From: Chrysomallon squamiferum
Lineage: Eukaryota; Mollusca; Gastropoda; Neomphalida; Peltospiridae
Assembly: GCA_012295275.1 (NCBI GenBank)
Contig: CM022675.1
Location: forward strand, 10,919,516 to 10,977,015
DNA length: 57,500 nucleotides
Direction: 5' to 3'
A program made the translations under genes and the position numbers. Every line of letters begins with the position of its first letter. Position 1 is the stretch's first letter. Positions 1 to 11,515 of the stretch are shown here, piece by piece. The notes under the pieces were generated by a model. The model was not told the origin of the DNA. It ran no database searches and was given only the letters and a program-made list of their open reading frames with translations.

Positions 1-454
1 CTTTGCCTCTTCTGTGTCTTCTGCTCTATCTCTTCTGCAGTAAGATATACTTCTTGTGTTCGCGATTAAAACCGTAAGGATTTAAGAACTCGCCGTCCAA
101 CGCAGTTCAAGTATGTCACGAAGATTTGGGCGAAATTATGACGGCTGCGAAAACGGACGAAGATTCCTGTAACGTAAGCGGTTACATAGGAAACTCATAA
201 AAGGCTTGCCTTACTCAAAACTACAGAAACTGAATCTGTAGTCACGTGACCGTCTCATTATTTATGTTATTCTGTAGGCTACTTAAATTTATGGTCATGA
301 TCCTGTAAAGACCCTGGCTTTACGAATCAAAGAAACTATTAATGGGACATGGAAAGAAAAAGAAAAAAAAAAAAAAAAAAAAAAACGTGTTCTGAGAGGA
401 ACAGAAATTTTGCTTGATGGAATTTTGTATGCAGTCACTTAATTAAAGAGAAAG
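1..454. other. Complex non-coding island with A-tract
   Basis: Mostly non-repetitive sequence with several CpGs and no convincing open frame on either strand. It contains a perfect E-box palindrome (listed separately) and ends in an A-tract of about 20 bases at 363-385. No exon, RNA gene or known repeat is recognised. Confidence 0.5.
241..250. promoter_or_regulatory. GTCACGTGAC palindromic E-box
   Basis: This is a perfect 10-base palindrome around CACGTG. It is the ideal form of the bHLH-zip site bound by USF, MITF and TFEB-type factors in animals (the CLEAR consensus). It sits in non-repetitive sequence, which makes chance composition a weaker explanation than inside a microsatellite. There is no adjacent gene to assign it to, so function is inference only. 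Confidence 0.3.
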
Positions 455-1010
455 CTAGATGGATGGATGGATGGAAGAGTGGATGGAAGGATGGATGGAT
501 GAATGGATGGACGAGTTGAAAAGTGGATGAGTGGATTTTTGGAATGTGATAGAATGAAGGATGGATAATAAATGGATAAATGCACGAAAGCATAGATGGA
601 TGGATGGATGGACGAATGAATGGATGGACGAATGGTTTAATAAACTGATAAATATATGCTGAATATATCTACTCATAAACTGGAAAGGAATGGATAGATA
701 GACAGACGAATAACATAAATATCAGTAAAAGACTGAATGAAAAAGGTTATGAATAATGAATGAATAAATAAACGAATGCATGCATGCATGGATGAACAGA
801 ACTGACGCATGGATATACAGATTAAACGACAGATAAGCGGATTAATGGATGAACAGTTAGTGGATAGGGGGATAATGATCAGCTGTATATACTGACGAAG
901 AATGATAATACTTGATGGACGAATTTGTATAAGAACTGACAGACAGATGGAAGTATACACTGACGGATGGATGGTTGGCTGATAAGTAATATAAAATGTG
1001 CACAATAAAT
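455..1010. repeat. Decayed (GGAT)n/(GAAT)n tetranucleotide tract
   Basis: Runs of ATGG/GATG and AATG repeats start almost pure near 459-510 and 595-630, then decay through about 1000 into GAATGAAT- and GACAGA-like variants. The minus-strand open frames here (His-Pro-Ser-Ile-rich) are translations of the repeat. Confidence 0.85.
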
Positions 1011-2284
1011 AAAAACTGATAAAGATGTCGACTCATTATAATATCAGCGATTATTGTGAACACAGCGTTCGTTTCCTAAATAAACTTGATAGGAGAGAGG
1101 AACGCCTCTAACCACACATACATTGATTACTCCTACTAATTCGCTGAAAGAAATCGTTTTTTGCACCTTCCCATGGACCTGAAAGCAGATGCCATTATCT
1201 TCGATATATCGTTTCTAAAATTAAAATATTAAACGAAAATAACCAGTTAAAGTTTTACGTTATTTCTGTAAAATCGGAAAATTTTAAGCGAAAATGATCC
1301 GTTAAATTATTATATTGTTTCTGTAAGTAAGTAAATATTAAGCGAAAATAACTCAGTAAATATTAAAAAAATATATATTAAAAAATAGCCCGTTAAAGTT
1401 TTACATTAATATCGAAAGTCAGTAAACGGGAGATTCATTTTACAAACCGCACCAATCAAATCAAAATATCAATAGTGGAAAAAAAAAAAAACGTATTGAA
1501 TATATAACTTATTATTATTATTTCTTTCTTTCTTTGTTTCTGTGGAGGTCACCCAGAACTTTAGTTTCACATTTCCAGGCAAAGTAATTTTAAAAATAAC
1601 GAGAAAACTGAAGTAATTCTAATCAACTGAAAAGGTTAAGTCGAGTTTCCCAATTCTAAACATTTCAGAAAATGATTACAATTCATTTCAGTGAAAAGAA
1701 ACTTTGAGTCCTGGAGAGAAACTCATTTTCATCTTCTTCTTCTTCTTTTTTTGGCGAATTATCCTTTTCCTTGAATCAATATTTTACTTAGCAGTTATTT
1801 AAATACACTTAGCAAAAGGGACAGATCCAAAGTTTGTATAGAGGTGTATGGGCAGTTCGCCCCCCCTCCCCCTCGAATTCTAGTTTTATTTCATCTACCT
1901 GAATCTGCAAAGTTTTCGATCTTCCATCCGTAGATACTTATATTTTGTACTAAAATCGATAATAAAAGCTAACTGAATAATGTGAATATCATTTATCATC
2001 TCCGACAGTGGACTAACATATTTCGTTATTAAAATATAACTGACTGTAACTGACTCGTAAACGTTACGATATGCCTCGTTACGTTATTTATTGTCAGGTC
2101 AGTTTTATATTTCTCGAAACACATTGCAAATGTATATTTCTACCTGAAGGACAAATCTTTAAGTGTAAGAATGTAAGAATATTGATCGAGCGTTATTTTA
2201 TTTTAACTGTTATTAACTGTTATTATTAGCGGCTTTTGACTTTTATAACTTCACAACTAATAACTATTAAATATCTACGATTTA
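1011..2284. other. AT-rich intergenic DNA
   Basis: Non-coding. At 1210-1430 a loosely repeated phrase recurs three or four times (TAAGCGAAAATAA..., CCGTTAAA-TT, TTTCTGTAAA), suggesting a decayed short tandem array of roughly 60 bp period. Holds short A- and TTA-tracts near 1480-1520 and a possible MITE fragment at 1812-1875. No gene is seen. Confidence 0.4.
1812..1875. mobile_element. Possible MITE fragment
   Basis: A GGACAGATCCAA terminus is followed after about 25 bases by a C-rich block (GCCCCCCCTCCCCC). The same layout, GGGCAGATCCAA followed by G-rich and C-rich blocks, is seen at 15418-15620. The second terminus cannot be located here, so this would be a partial copy. Confidence 0.3.
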
Positions 2285-2380
2285 TTGTTATTACTATTAT
2301 TATTATTATTATTACTGTTTTTTGTTGTTGTTGTTATTAGTTGCGGTTGTAATGGTAGTAATAGTGATAGTAGTGTCGTT

Positions 2381-2416
<36 letters not shown>

Positions 2417-2431
2417 ATAGTGTTGCTGTTG
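2285..2431. repeat. Compound (ATT)n/(GTT)n/(GTA)n microsatellite
   Basis: Successive blocks of TTA, TTG and GTA triplets with point interruptions. The Leu- and Val-rich open frame across it is a repeat translation. Confidence 0.9.
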
Positions 2432-2985
2432 TTGTTATTAATTTTCTTTTATGTATGTCTAAAGGAGGACACCCGTTATTATAACTTAACTGTGACAAGT
2501 TTTATTCACGCCTGTAGTTAAATAATAACACATACAAAATTTCCTCTAATGTAGCAGTGAGTGAGATACGTTTTATACTGGATACAGTTTTATTTTATCG
2601 TACATTAATTTGATTCTAACGTAATTAGTAATTTTATTTTATTTCATAAGTTTCTCCACTGTAGGGATAACGACGTTATAATGATTTGTATCACTGTTTT
2701 ATTATTTTTAGGTTGAAATGTCGTTGCAGCAATTTCTTGCAGTCGCTAACAGTTGTTTGTGGTTGATGAACTAATTATATAAACTCAATATTTCTTTTAT
2801 TAAACAACTGTTCTTTTCCCACTGTCTGCACCCGAACTGTCTGTGAAGGAACTCAGCAGATTACAGAAATGGTTACGTTATAATCACTGTCCAGTTTGCC
2901 CACAGCAAATTGTGGATATTATTTTTATTTTTTTTTTTGTTTTGTTCGATCTGCTTAATCATCTGTCTTATTGGATCTCAGTTAT
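2432..2985. other. AT-rich intergenic DNA, nothing recognised
   Basis: Ordinary-complexity AT-rich sequence without a coding pattern, tandem repeat or RNA structure that I can support. Confidence 0.4.
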
Positions 2986-3240
2986 TGGAATAATAATAAT
3001 AATGATAATAATAATAATAATAATAATAATTATAATAATAATAATAATAATAACAACAACAATAATAATAATAAAGAAAAAATCTTACTCATCGTGTTTT
3101 TATTTATTATTGATATATAAATATATATATATATATAATACATATATTATTATTATTATTATTATTACGATACAAAACCAGCTACAATACCATTTCTATC
3201 ACAAATCAGTTGTTAGTATTGGTAAAAAAAAAAAAAAAAA
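2986..3240. repeat. (AAT)n, (TA)n, (ATT)n and A-tract cluster
   Basis: AAT repeats with AAC interruptions at 2990-3072, TA repeats near 3120-3137, TTA repeats near 3147-3168 and an A-run at 3223-3240, separated by short unique spacers. Confidence 0.85.
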
Positions 3241-3522
3241 GACTTGATTTTTCTCTGGTGTGAACTGTGAACTTACTCAAGCGTTTTTCTTGTTCTCATC
3301 TGTTTGTCGCGATGCAGTTTCCACACAATAAAATATTATCAGCTAACTCGAAACTCCGTGTTGCGTTTCCTCCCTACGGTACGGTTACCGTTGTTTCAAG
3401 TGCACTGGAAATTGTTTACAATGTTGTATGTCAATTTCTTACTGTATCAGATGTTTGCTTTGCTTCATATATCAACAAGATACCGTTCATGTCTTTATTG
3501 TTTCGTTGGTTTATACAATTAC

Positions 3523-3560
<38 letters not shown>

Positions 3561-3965
3561 AGGATTGCGTTTCGTTGTAGTCTTATACCAAACCTTGATG
3601 ACTTTGTCCCCTTGGTTACATCTTTTTTTTTTTTTTTTTTTTATATATATATTAAATGTTATTTTAATTTAGTGTATCAAATTTTATTTTAATTTTGTAT
3701 ATCAAGTGATCCTTTGTCACCTTTGGTTTCTTTTTCAGGACATTGCAGTTTCTGTTTTCTCTGTCGTAAACCTTTTGATTCAGGATTTTTCAAAGCTGTT
3801 GAGGTTCTGTTTTCAGTACAAATCTTTTTGTTGTCAGTTCTGTTTTACACTTTTTTTGTTTTGCCTGTACTTGTTGTTCATTCGAACCATTTTCTTGCTT
3901 TAAGAATACTTTTGGGGATATCCATGAATAAATTAAATATTAATAATATTAAAAAAAATAATAAC
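3241..3965. other. T-rich non-coding stretch with A/T homopolymers
   Basis: Contains an A-run of about 30 at 3526-3556 and a T-run of about 18 at 3624-3642 within otherwise unique sequence. Overlapping Phe/Leu-rich frames span the homopolymers and have no recognisable domain, so I do not call them genes. Confidence 0.45.
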
Positions 3966-3967
3966 AC

Positions 3968-4037
<70 letters not shown>

Positions 4038-4125
4038 AATAAATAACAAAAATGTAAATAAATAAAATAAAAATATATATATATATATAAAATAAAATAA
4101 AATAAAATAAAATAAAATAAAAATG
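3966..4125. repeat. (AAT)n followed by (AAAT)n/(AAAAT)n
   Basis: AAT triplets from about 3968 pass into AAAT and then AATAA/AAAAT pentamers to about 4122. Copy number changes from a 3-base to a 4- and 5-base unit without a spacer. Confidence 0.9.
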
Positions 4126-4435
4126 GCGGCGGAGATGTTTTAAAACTATGTTTTTTAACTGTTAGGCTACTTTATTAATTCAGTTACAAGTAATGACAGC
4201 ACTCGGAATATACAGTAAAACCCCGCCTAGAGTCATGAACTCGTTCTAAAATTGTTACATGACGTAACATCGTAAATAACTCGCGAAAAAAAATGTAACT
4301 ATTTTAAAAAAAAGCATTAAAGTTATATTTTTTAAATAGAATAAATTTAATAAAAATATATATATTATTCACTCTGTTATTTGCTGTTGCAAATGCCTAA
4401 AACGCCTTACAGTTAGCGTAAACAAGATGAAGAAG
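4126..4435. other. AT-rich intergenic DNA
   Basis: Unique AT-rich sequence with no gene or structured element recognised. Confidence 0.4.
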
Positions 4436-4556
4436 AATATTACTCTTGTTAAGGACATAAAAAATAAATAAAAAAATAAAAATAACTAAATAACTAAAAA
4501 AATTATAATAAATAAATAAAAAAAATAAATAAAAAAAATAAAAAAAAAAAAAAAAA

Positions 4557-4599
<43 letters not shown>

Positions 4600-4745
4600 G
4601 TGATTTGTGAAGAATAATAAATAAAATAATGTGATTTAACTTAAACTTGGGGGAAAGACGACGGACTAAGTTTATCTTTATTCGATATAAATATTTTATT
4701 GTATATACATACTGTTATGTTTTTATTCGTTTTTATGGTATTATA

Positions 4746-4793
<48 letters not shown>

Positions 4794-4800
4794 GGATTTT
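4436..4800. repeat. A-rich (AAAT)n, (AAT)n and (ATT)n tracts
   Basis: A-rich AAAT-like sequence at 4455-4557 runs into AAT repeats at 4558-4597. A pure ATT block follows at 4747-4793. The Tyr-run open frame here is the ATT block. Confidence 0.85.
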
Positions 4801-5175
4801 ATTATTCGTTTGTTGTTGTTGTTGACGTAAAGACGTTCATTGGACTAGAATTATTCTTGAAAAGTGGCGTAAAAGCGAATGACGGAATGATGTTTTTTTA
4901 TATTATCCAAGTAACAATTTATACTTATTCCGTAGAATAAAGATATCCTAATGCTTCGGTGTATCAGAAGCAGAAAATGATATCACACATATTTAATATA
5001 TTTTAGCAGCTGTGACAGTGGTAACTCGTACAAAATTCTGTGATCATTCAATATTTTTTTACTTGCGACCAAGAAAAATCATTACTAACGTTCTGCGATC
5101 TGTACTTTGATTTGCAGGTCATGGATGTTGGCAAATAATTTAGTTTTTATTACTAGATCTGTAATGACGTTGATA
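4801..5175. other. Unique AT-rich spacer
   Basis: Non-coding sequence between two ATT-type tracts. It begins with a short GTT run near 4811-4825. Nothing else is recognised. Confidence 0.4.
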
Positions 5176-5176
5176 T

Positions 5177-5207
<31 letters not shown>

Positions 5208-5408
5208 TTTTATTTTATTTTATTTTATTTTATTTATTTTTTATTTAATTTTTATTGTGTTTTATTTTATTTTATTTTATTTTATTTTATTTTATTTTAA
5301 TTTATTTTATTTTATTTTGTCTTATTTTATTTCAATTTATTTTATTTCAATTTATTTTATTTTATTTTGTATTAATTTGTTTTATTTTATTATTTTATTA
5401 TTATTATA

Positions 5409-5440
<32 letters not shown>

Positions 5441-5461
5441 ATTATTATTATTGTTATTATT

Positions 5462-5542
<81 letters not shown>

Positions 5543-5550
5543 TTATTTTT
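5176..5550. repeat. Long compound (ATTT)n-(ATTTT)n-(ATT)n tract
   Basis: About 375 bases of uninterrupted simple sequence: ATTT units at 5176-5210, ATTTT pentamers to about 5390, then ATT with ATC variants to about 5548. It is the longest continuous simple-sequence block in the first 10 kb. Confidence 0.92.
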
Positions 5551-6655
5551 TGCATGACATGAAAACGATTACAGATTGACATTATGTTTTAACATTTATT
5601 ACCAATGTGCCATGCGGTTTGTAAATATCCAGGTAAATTTTATTTATTTATTTTGCAGCAGTTCATTTATTGCTATTGAATGCAGACAACAAAATTAAAT
5701 GAGAAATTATTATGCTACTGATTATAATTATATAAAAAAATAATAATACAATTTTAAAAAGAAAAAAAGAAACAAAATTAAATTAAAAAATATTAAATAA
5801 AAATTAAAACAAAATGAAAGATAACATAAAAATATGTAGAGACATTAAATTATAATTACATATATATACAAACACGCACAAATACGAACATCTTGAGAAA
5901 CAGAAACAGACAAAGATAAAAAAATAATTTTTTCAAAACGACTTCGCGGTCAAAACTAAAAACACAATACGAACAAAAAAACAATGTGTTTTCATTTCAA
6001 CACCAACAAAATATTTTTTTTTTTCTCCTACCAATAAATCACTTATTATCTTTTTCAAGGTGCCTCTTTGAATTTTCACAATAAAAAAATAATATGTTTT
6101 GCGGTCTTGAAAAGATATTTTACTGCCTACAATGTCACCGCCATGATCGTCTAAAGTTGATCTATGTTCCAAAGACATTTTCTGTGGCCACAAGAGCCTG
6201 AGCCTGTTGGACCCTTCGTAGTTAAATCGACTTGCAGTAAACATGCGAAGGGAATCTTTGGCACACGACAAGACCACGGTCATTAGAGGGAGAAAATACA
6301 ACATTTAAAAGAACATAAACCAAGATAACAAAAGATCTCGGTTCAGAAAGGTTCAGCGTTTTTCTGATACGTGTGAATTATGAACTTGCGAAGAACGTTA
6401 ACATCTGAGCCCTATCTGAAACAACAAGTTTATTTTTCAAATGACAGCAGCAAATGCTTTTCTTAACAAAATTAAAAAGAAAAAAAAAAGCCATTCTTGC
6501 AGTTACTATTCCACGTATTTTTTGGTTCGAGTACGCACGCAGTAGAGAGAAATATCTCCTTGGTGTGAGTGAAGAAAGGTGAATTTGAAGATTTAAGAAT
6601 ATTAGCGCGTCTGACAGAAATCTTTTGAATATTTTAGGACAGAGGATATTTAGTG
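5551..6655. other. Mostly unique intergenic DNA
   Basis: A-rich sequence at 5730-5830 is followed by better-complexity sequence at 6040-6650. A 123-residue minus-strand frame at 5933-6304 has no recognisable domain and weak coding character. A GGTTCGAGTAC at 6524-6534 resembles a tRNA B box, but no A box or clover-leaf accompanies it. Confidence 0.4.
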
Positions 6656-6658
6656 TGG

Positions 6659-6695
<37 letters not shown>

Positions 6696-6762
6696 TGTGT
6701 GTGTGTGTATATTTGATATATAACGTGTAAGATTTTGACGTATATATTTATATATATACATA
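6656..6762. repeat. (GT)n and TA/CATA repeats
   Basis: GT repeats with single-base interruptions at 6661-6709, followed by TATA- and CATA-rich sequence that leads directly into a 68 bp tandem duplication. Confidence 0.85.
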
Positions 6763-6900
6763 CATACATACATATAGAGAGAGTTAATAATATTTTTATT
6801 AATTTTATTATATTAAAAATATGACTAAAATATACATACATATAGAGAGAGTTAATAATATTTTTGTTAATTTTATTCTATTAAAAAATATGACTAAAAT
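6763..6900. repeat. 68 bp tandem duplication
   Basis: Two adjacent units share CATATAGAGAGAGTTAATAA, then TATTTTT, AATTTTATT and AAATATGACTAAAAT. The second lies 68-69 bases downstream of the first with only a few substitutions and a one-base length difference. The unit is non-coding. Confidence 0.9.
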
Positions 6901-7123
6901 GTGTTTTAGATAGTTAAATTATTTTCGCGAGTTATACATACATAAAGATAGATAGACAGATAATGAAACAGTCAGAGAGACCGAGAGAGAGAGTTAAATA
7001 GATGGCTAGAGATAGACAGAAAGACGCACAGAAAGAAAGAAAAATGCATTACAGATAGACGGATGAATCGATTATAGTGTGCATCTCTTCTGGCGAACAG
7101 ATTTTACATTAACAGAAAATAGA

Positions 7124-7125
<2 letters not shown>
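6901..7125. other. Degenerate GATA/GACA-rich spacer
   Basis: Contains decayed GATAGACAGA- and GAGA-like phrases at about 6945-7040 and no open frame of note. Confidence 0.4.
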
Positions 7126-7192
<67 letters not shown>

Positions 7193-7317
7193 CAATAATA
7201 ATAATAATAATAACAATAAAGAAAAACCTTCAACTCCACAGTAAATTAATAAATATGTTATCATTTTTCTAAATCCATGACCACTTGATTTCATTTTACT
7301 TGATTTATTTATTTATT

Positions 7318-7370
<53 letters not shown>

Positions 7371-7438
7371 CATCATCATCATCATCATCATCATTATTAT
7401 TATTACTACAAAATTATTATAAAAGCATGAGAGAGAGA

Positions 7439-7504
<66 letters not shown>

Positions 7505-7523
7505 AAAAAAAAAAAAAAAAAAA
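7126..7523. repeat. (ACT)n, (ATTT)n(ATT)n(ATC)n, (GA)n and poly-A cluster
   Basis: ACT triplets at 7126-7192 followed by AAT, a unique spacer to about 7300, ATTT then ATT then ATC blocks at 7302-7405, GA repeats with AGAA breaks at 7429-7502, then an A-run at 7505-7523. Every overlapping frame on both strands is a repeat translation. Confidence 0.92.
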
Positions 7524-8158
7524 ACGCTGAGACATTCAGAATACAGTTCACAATCACAAAGACACAAAAATGCATTCGCAACGTTAGCAAAACGTATGTT
7601 TGTGTTTTGTTTTTCTTTTTTTTTTAAAAAATATATATATTTACAAATGGCGTCATATTTAATTGCCCTGCACACAAAACGTCGTTTAGACATTCGACCA
7701 CAGAGTACGCGAGAGTCGACGTTATCACCGCAAGAATTTTCTAGCCGTACAGCTAACAAGCGCGGCAGTGAAAGCTTCTTGATAAGTCTGTTTACAACGC
7801 GGTCACCTTCGTTGTGCCATGTGACAGCTGTCTGCTGTCACAGCCGAAGTTTACAGCCTGTGTCATCCCAACATGCTTCGTTAATGCATGTCAGCGGAGA
7901 TAGCGCGCAATACCGAGACGGTTTCCACTCTGATGTGTTTATATTTAGCCGCTTTTGTTTTTGTTTTTTTTGATTGCTGGGTGTTTTGTGAGCTGGGTTT
8001 TATTTTTTTTTTTATTGTTGTTTTGTTGGAGTGTGGGTTTTCTAAATTTTCGTTGTTTGTTGTAGTTGTTTGTTGTTGTTTTTAATGTAATTTATTGTGA
8101 GTGTAAGTTCTAAAGAAAGGGAAAAATATTCAGTATGTTTACTTTTTTATATGTAAAA
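7524..8158. other. Complex island, no gene recognised
   Basis: 7640-7940 is of normal complexity with CpGs and carries a plus-strand frame (7596-7973) of unbiased residue composition. It begins in a T-rich tract and ends in a Phe-rich run. I see no conserved domain, splice-site pair or Kozak context that would make it a gene. 7945-8090 is T/G-rich. Confidence 0.4.
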
Positions 8159-8392
8159 TGTGTGTGTGTGTGTGTGTGTGTGTGTCGTAAAGAAAGTACT
8201 ATATTTATTTATTTATTTAAATCTATTTTATTAATTTATGTATTTAAAGTTATTTTTTTAATGTATTTACTTTATGAGTATTATTATAATTAATTAAAAT
8301 AAAAATGTTGCTTCAGTTCATTTTTACCAACGTGTTGGTTCATCATATCCTTGTATTTTTGTCGTATTATTAATATTGTTATATTCAGCTAC

Positions 8393-8484
<92 letters not shown>
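8159..8484. repeat. (GT)n, (ATTT)n and an 88-base (GA)n tract
   Basis: GT repeats at 8159-8186, ATTT units near 8200-8225, a short unique spacer, then uninterrupted GA at 8397-8484. Confidence 0.93.
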
Positions 8485-8487
<3 letters not shown>

Positions 8488-9019
8488 TGTAATAACCATA
8501 TTAATTAACATCACCATCATTGTCACCATCTTCTGCTGTACTGTGGTATTTTAGGGTACGGTTGTGTTTAAGCTGACCTGGAATAGTCTCCGTAAAATAA
8601 ATACTGTTAGCTCTCTCTCTTCGTACAAGTGATTTCTCAATGTCACAGAGATTTCTTGTAGTTCAGTTCTCTTTAGAGTCCCAGTTACTCCTTTTCCAAA
8701 TCTAGCCGAGCTCCGTGAACCGTATGAAATACACGTTATGTGTCAGTTATCGGAAAAAGTGTAAAATACAAAAGTTATCTTTGCCTCCACAACTCAACTG
8801 CTAATACTCTACTGTTACTACTTCTACAACTACTACTACAGCCATTGTCGTAGTCACCGATGATGCTGCATCTACGACTACTTATACTAGAGCTGTCGCT
8901 GCTGATGATGATGATGACGCCGATGATGATATTAGAATTGCAATAATAAATATAATGACAACGTTGCTTCCGAAAATGAAGACGAAAGACATATTAGGAA
9001 GCAGAGGTTATTCACCTCG
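8485..9019. other. Unique spacer with triplet-rich segment
   Basis: 8485-8800 is ordinary sequence. 8800-8960 is enriched in ACT/GATGAT triplets in a decayed form. No gene is recognised. Confidence 0.4.
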
Positions 9020-9057
9020 TTATTTATTTATTTATTTATTTATTTATTATTATTACA

Positions 9058-9113
<56 letters not shown>

Positions 9114-9520
9114 CTTAGCCGATGACAATAATTGTTTGTTTTTCTCTTATTTAATTTAATTTTTTTTTTTTTTTGTTGGCCTTCTTTAGGATTATAAAAC
9201 CTGCAACACTTAAGTAGAAACATTATGGGCAAAATATTCATCGTGTTTTCGCAACAACAAAAAAAAAAAAAAAAAAAAAAAAAGTCTAATTCTGATTAAC
9301 ACCTTTTCGCCAGAACCGAATCCTAATGGCCATGTTTGCCGACCAGAACTTAATCTTAACCAACGTATTCTCGACCTTCACTTAAAATCGGGATCATCAT
9401 TACTATTGTTCTTTTTTTTTTTCTTTTTCCATTTTTCTTTTCTAATTTTTTCTTTTTTTCTGAATTTCTTTTATTTTTTTTTTTTTTTTTTTTTTTTGCT
9501 GATGTTTTTTTTTTTTCCGC
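9020..9520. repeat. (ATTT)n(ATT)n, poly-A and T-rich tracts
   Basis: ATTT then ATT units at 9020-9113, a T-run near 9161-9174, an A-run of about 35 at 9249-9283, and T-rich sequence at 9411-9520. The spacer 9285-9410 is unique. Confidence 0.85.
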
Positions 9521-9729
9521 TAGGGTCAGTACTGATGCATACATTAAACCGCGGTGATGTGACATAAATCACTGAACACTTTTTGTCACCTTTCGTCAAT
9601 GGTAATTCGCCTGTTTTCCGTTTCTCCGGGGGGGGAGGCGAGTTTCTTCATTTCCTCGCCAAACCCCACGACGCTTTCAGTTCACGAAACGGGTCGCCCG
9701 AAAAAGAAGGAAAAATCCGAATGAATTAT

Positions 9730-9766
<37 letters not shown>

Positions 9767-9960
9767 CGTTCGCGAGTAATTGTAATGGCTCTTGTAGCAG
9801 AGCGGGCTACAAACGAAGAGAAATGGTTTTGGGATGTTCGGAATTAATTCCCGGGCCGAGATGGCTTGCTGTTCCAGAGAAAAATAACAAGCAAAACCTC
9901 AGTCTTCTCAGTCGATGGCTTTGTGAACTTACGCATTTCTCATTTGCGCTTCCAAATTAA
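9521..9960. other. CpG-containing complex island split by poly-T
   Basis: Higher-GC sequence at 9525-9725 and 9770-9955, including a run of eight G at about 9629-9636, separated by a 38-base T-run at 9730-9767. The 125-residue plus frame reads through the T-run as poly-Phe and is not convincing. It is a candidate regulatory element only because of its complexity. Confidence 0.4.
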
Positions 9961-10520
9961 ATTATCATTATTTATTGCTTTTCAAAGTTCGTTCTCTTAT
10001 ATTTTTTTTTTTTAACTTTTTTATTTTATTTTTTTTTTTTTTTTTTTTTTTATTTTTTTTTTTTTTAACGTGAGAAAGGAAAACGTATAATTCCAGTGTT
10101 TTCTCAACGTAATTTTTTTTAATTTAATTTTTTTTTTGATTTTATATATTTTTTTTTTTTGTGAGTGTTATTGTACGAGGTTTTTTTGTTAGTTTTTTTT
10201 ATTGTGTTTGTTTTTCTTAAAATTAAAATTTAACATTTCTTTACTTTTCTTTATATACAAAAAGACGCAGAACAATGGACATAATTCGGAGAATTTAATA
10301 GACAAAAAAAAAAAAAAAAAAAAAAAAAGAAGAAAGAAAAGAAAAGAAAAGAAATCGATTGAAATTACTTTCGGTGATTATCGGAAAATTGAAAATTTCC
10401 TTAAATTTGTTTGCAGAAAAAAAATAAAGAAAAAAAAATAAAAAAAAAGATGAACGAGAAAAAGAAAAAAAAAAAAAACTGAAAGAAATCAAAGAAATAA
10501 ATGGAATGAATGAGACACGG
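9961..10520. repeat. Homopolymer-rich T then A block
   Basis: T-rich sequence at 9995-10205 and A-rich sequence with GAAAA units at 10300-10500. There are few non-A/T bases apart from a short stretch at 10205-10300. Confidence 0.8.
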
Positions 10521-11214
10521 TAATGCATTAGGCGATGGGATGTCCGGTTTCATGATTGGGCAAAGAAACCCCATATATCAGAAGATTGAAAGAAAAAAAA
10601 AGCAGAAGAAGAAGGATAACGTCAAAAAAGAAGAATAAAGAAGAAAAACTTGATTCCAAGAAACGTGCAAAGATCAGATCAGAGGATATATTACCAAAAG
10701 AAAAAAATAAATAAATAAATAAATAAATAAAAACAACATGAAGAAGATGAAGACGATAACGATAATAACACCATAACAATAATACATTGATGATAATAAT
10801 AATAATAATAATAATTTTAAAAAATATACAGTGAAAAAAAAAAAATTAAATAAATAAATTAAAAAATAGAAATAAAGGAAAAAGAATGTAAATAATTAAA
10901 AATACGTCCTCGTTAAGAAAAAAAAAAGTAATTTAAATTTAATAAACAAAACCGCACGAAAACAAAACTAAGAATCAGCGCAAAACAAAAAAATAAAAAA
11001 ATGGCAAATTAGTTACCTGAATTTCATTAAAACGACCAAAATTAACAATTAAAAGAATGTGAAAAGGATAAAGAATTTCTGAAAGGCAAATAAAAACTAA
11101 AAATATACTGTACGAAAACAGAAACTAATGTAATATAAGTAGAAATGGAGAAAAAAAATATATAAAAGAACGGACATTTAATTTACCAAAATATATCATT
11201 TTAAATAGCGAAAC

Positions 11215-11215
<1 letters not shown>
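10521..11215. other. A-rich intergenic DNA
   Basis: Purine-rich on the plus strand (many GAAGAAGA and AAAAT phrases), with short AAAT at 10705-10730 and AAT at 10790-10815. No gene is recognised. Confidence 0.45.
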
Positions 11216-11245
<30 letters not shown>

Positions 11246-11459
11246 TTCCTGTTTATTATGTTATCATTATCAGCATCATCATCATTTTAACCTTTTAATT
11301 CATTATATCAAATAATAACATTTTTAATCAGTTTTGTTAGACATCTAGTATTAAAACTGATAATTCATAATGAAGACAGTAATGAAAATAATCATCAAAT
11401 GAGTATAATAATAATAATAATATATGATGATAATGATAAAACATCAACAACAGTGATAA

Positions 11460-11490
<31 letters not shown>

Positions 11491-11515
11491 CAACAACAAC
11501 AACAACAACGACAAC
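11216..11515. repeat. (ATT)n, (AAT)n, (AAAT)n and (AAC)n tracts
   Basis: ATT at 11216-11245, AAT near 11405-11422, AAAT at 11460-11490 running straight into AAC at 11490-11510. Confidence 0.85.

Noticed and set aside
459-980. Subtelomeric or telomere-like repeats
   Set aside because: The units are GGAT/GAAT rather than TTAGGG, are interrupted, and lie within ordinary intergenic DNA.
6524-6534. tRNA or tRNA-derived SINE, from GGTTCGAGTAC (also 24169-24180 and 37950-37965)
   Set aside because: The words resemble a B box, but none has an A box at the right distance or a clover-leaf fold.
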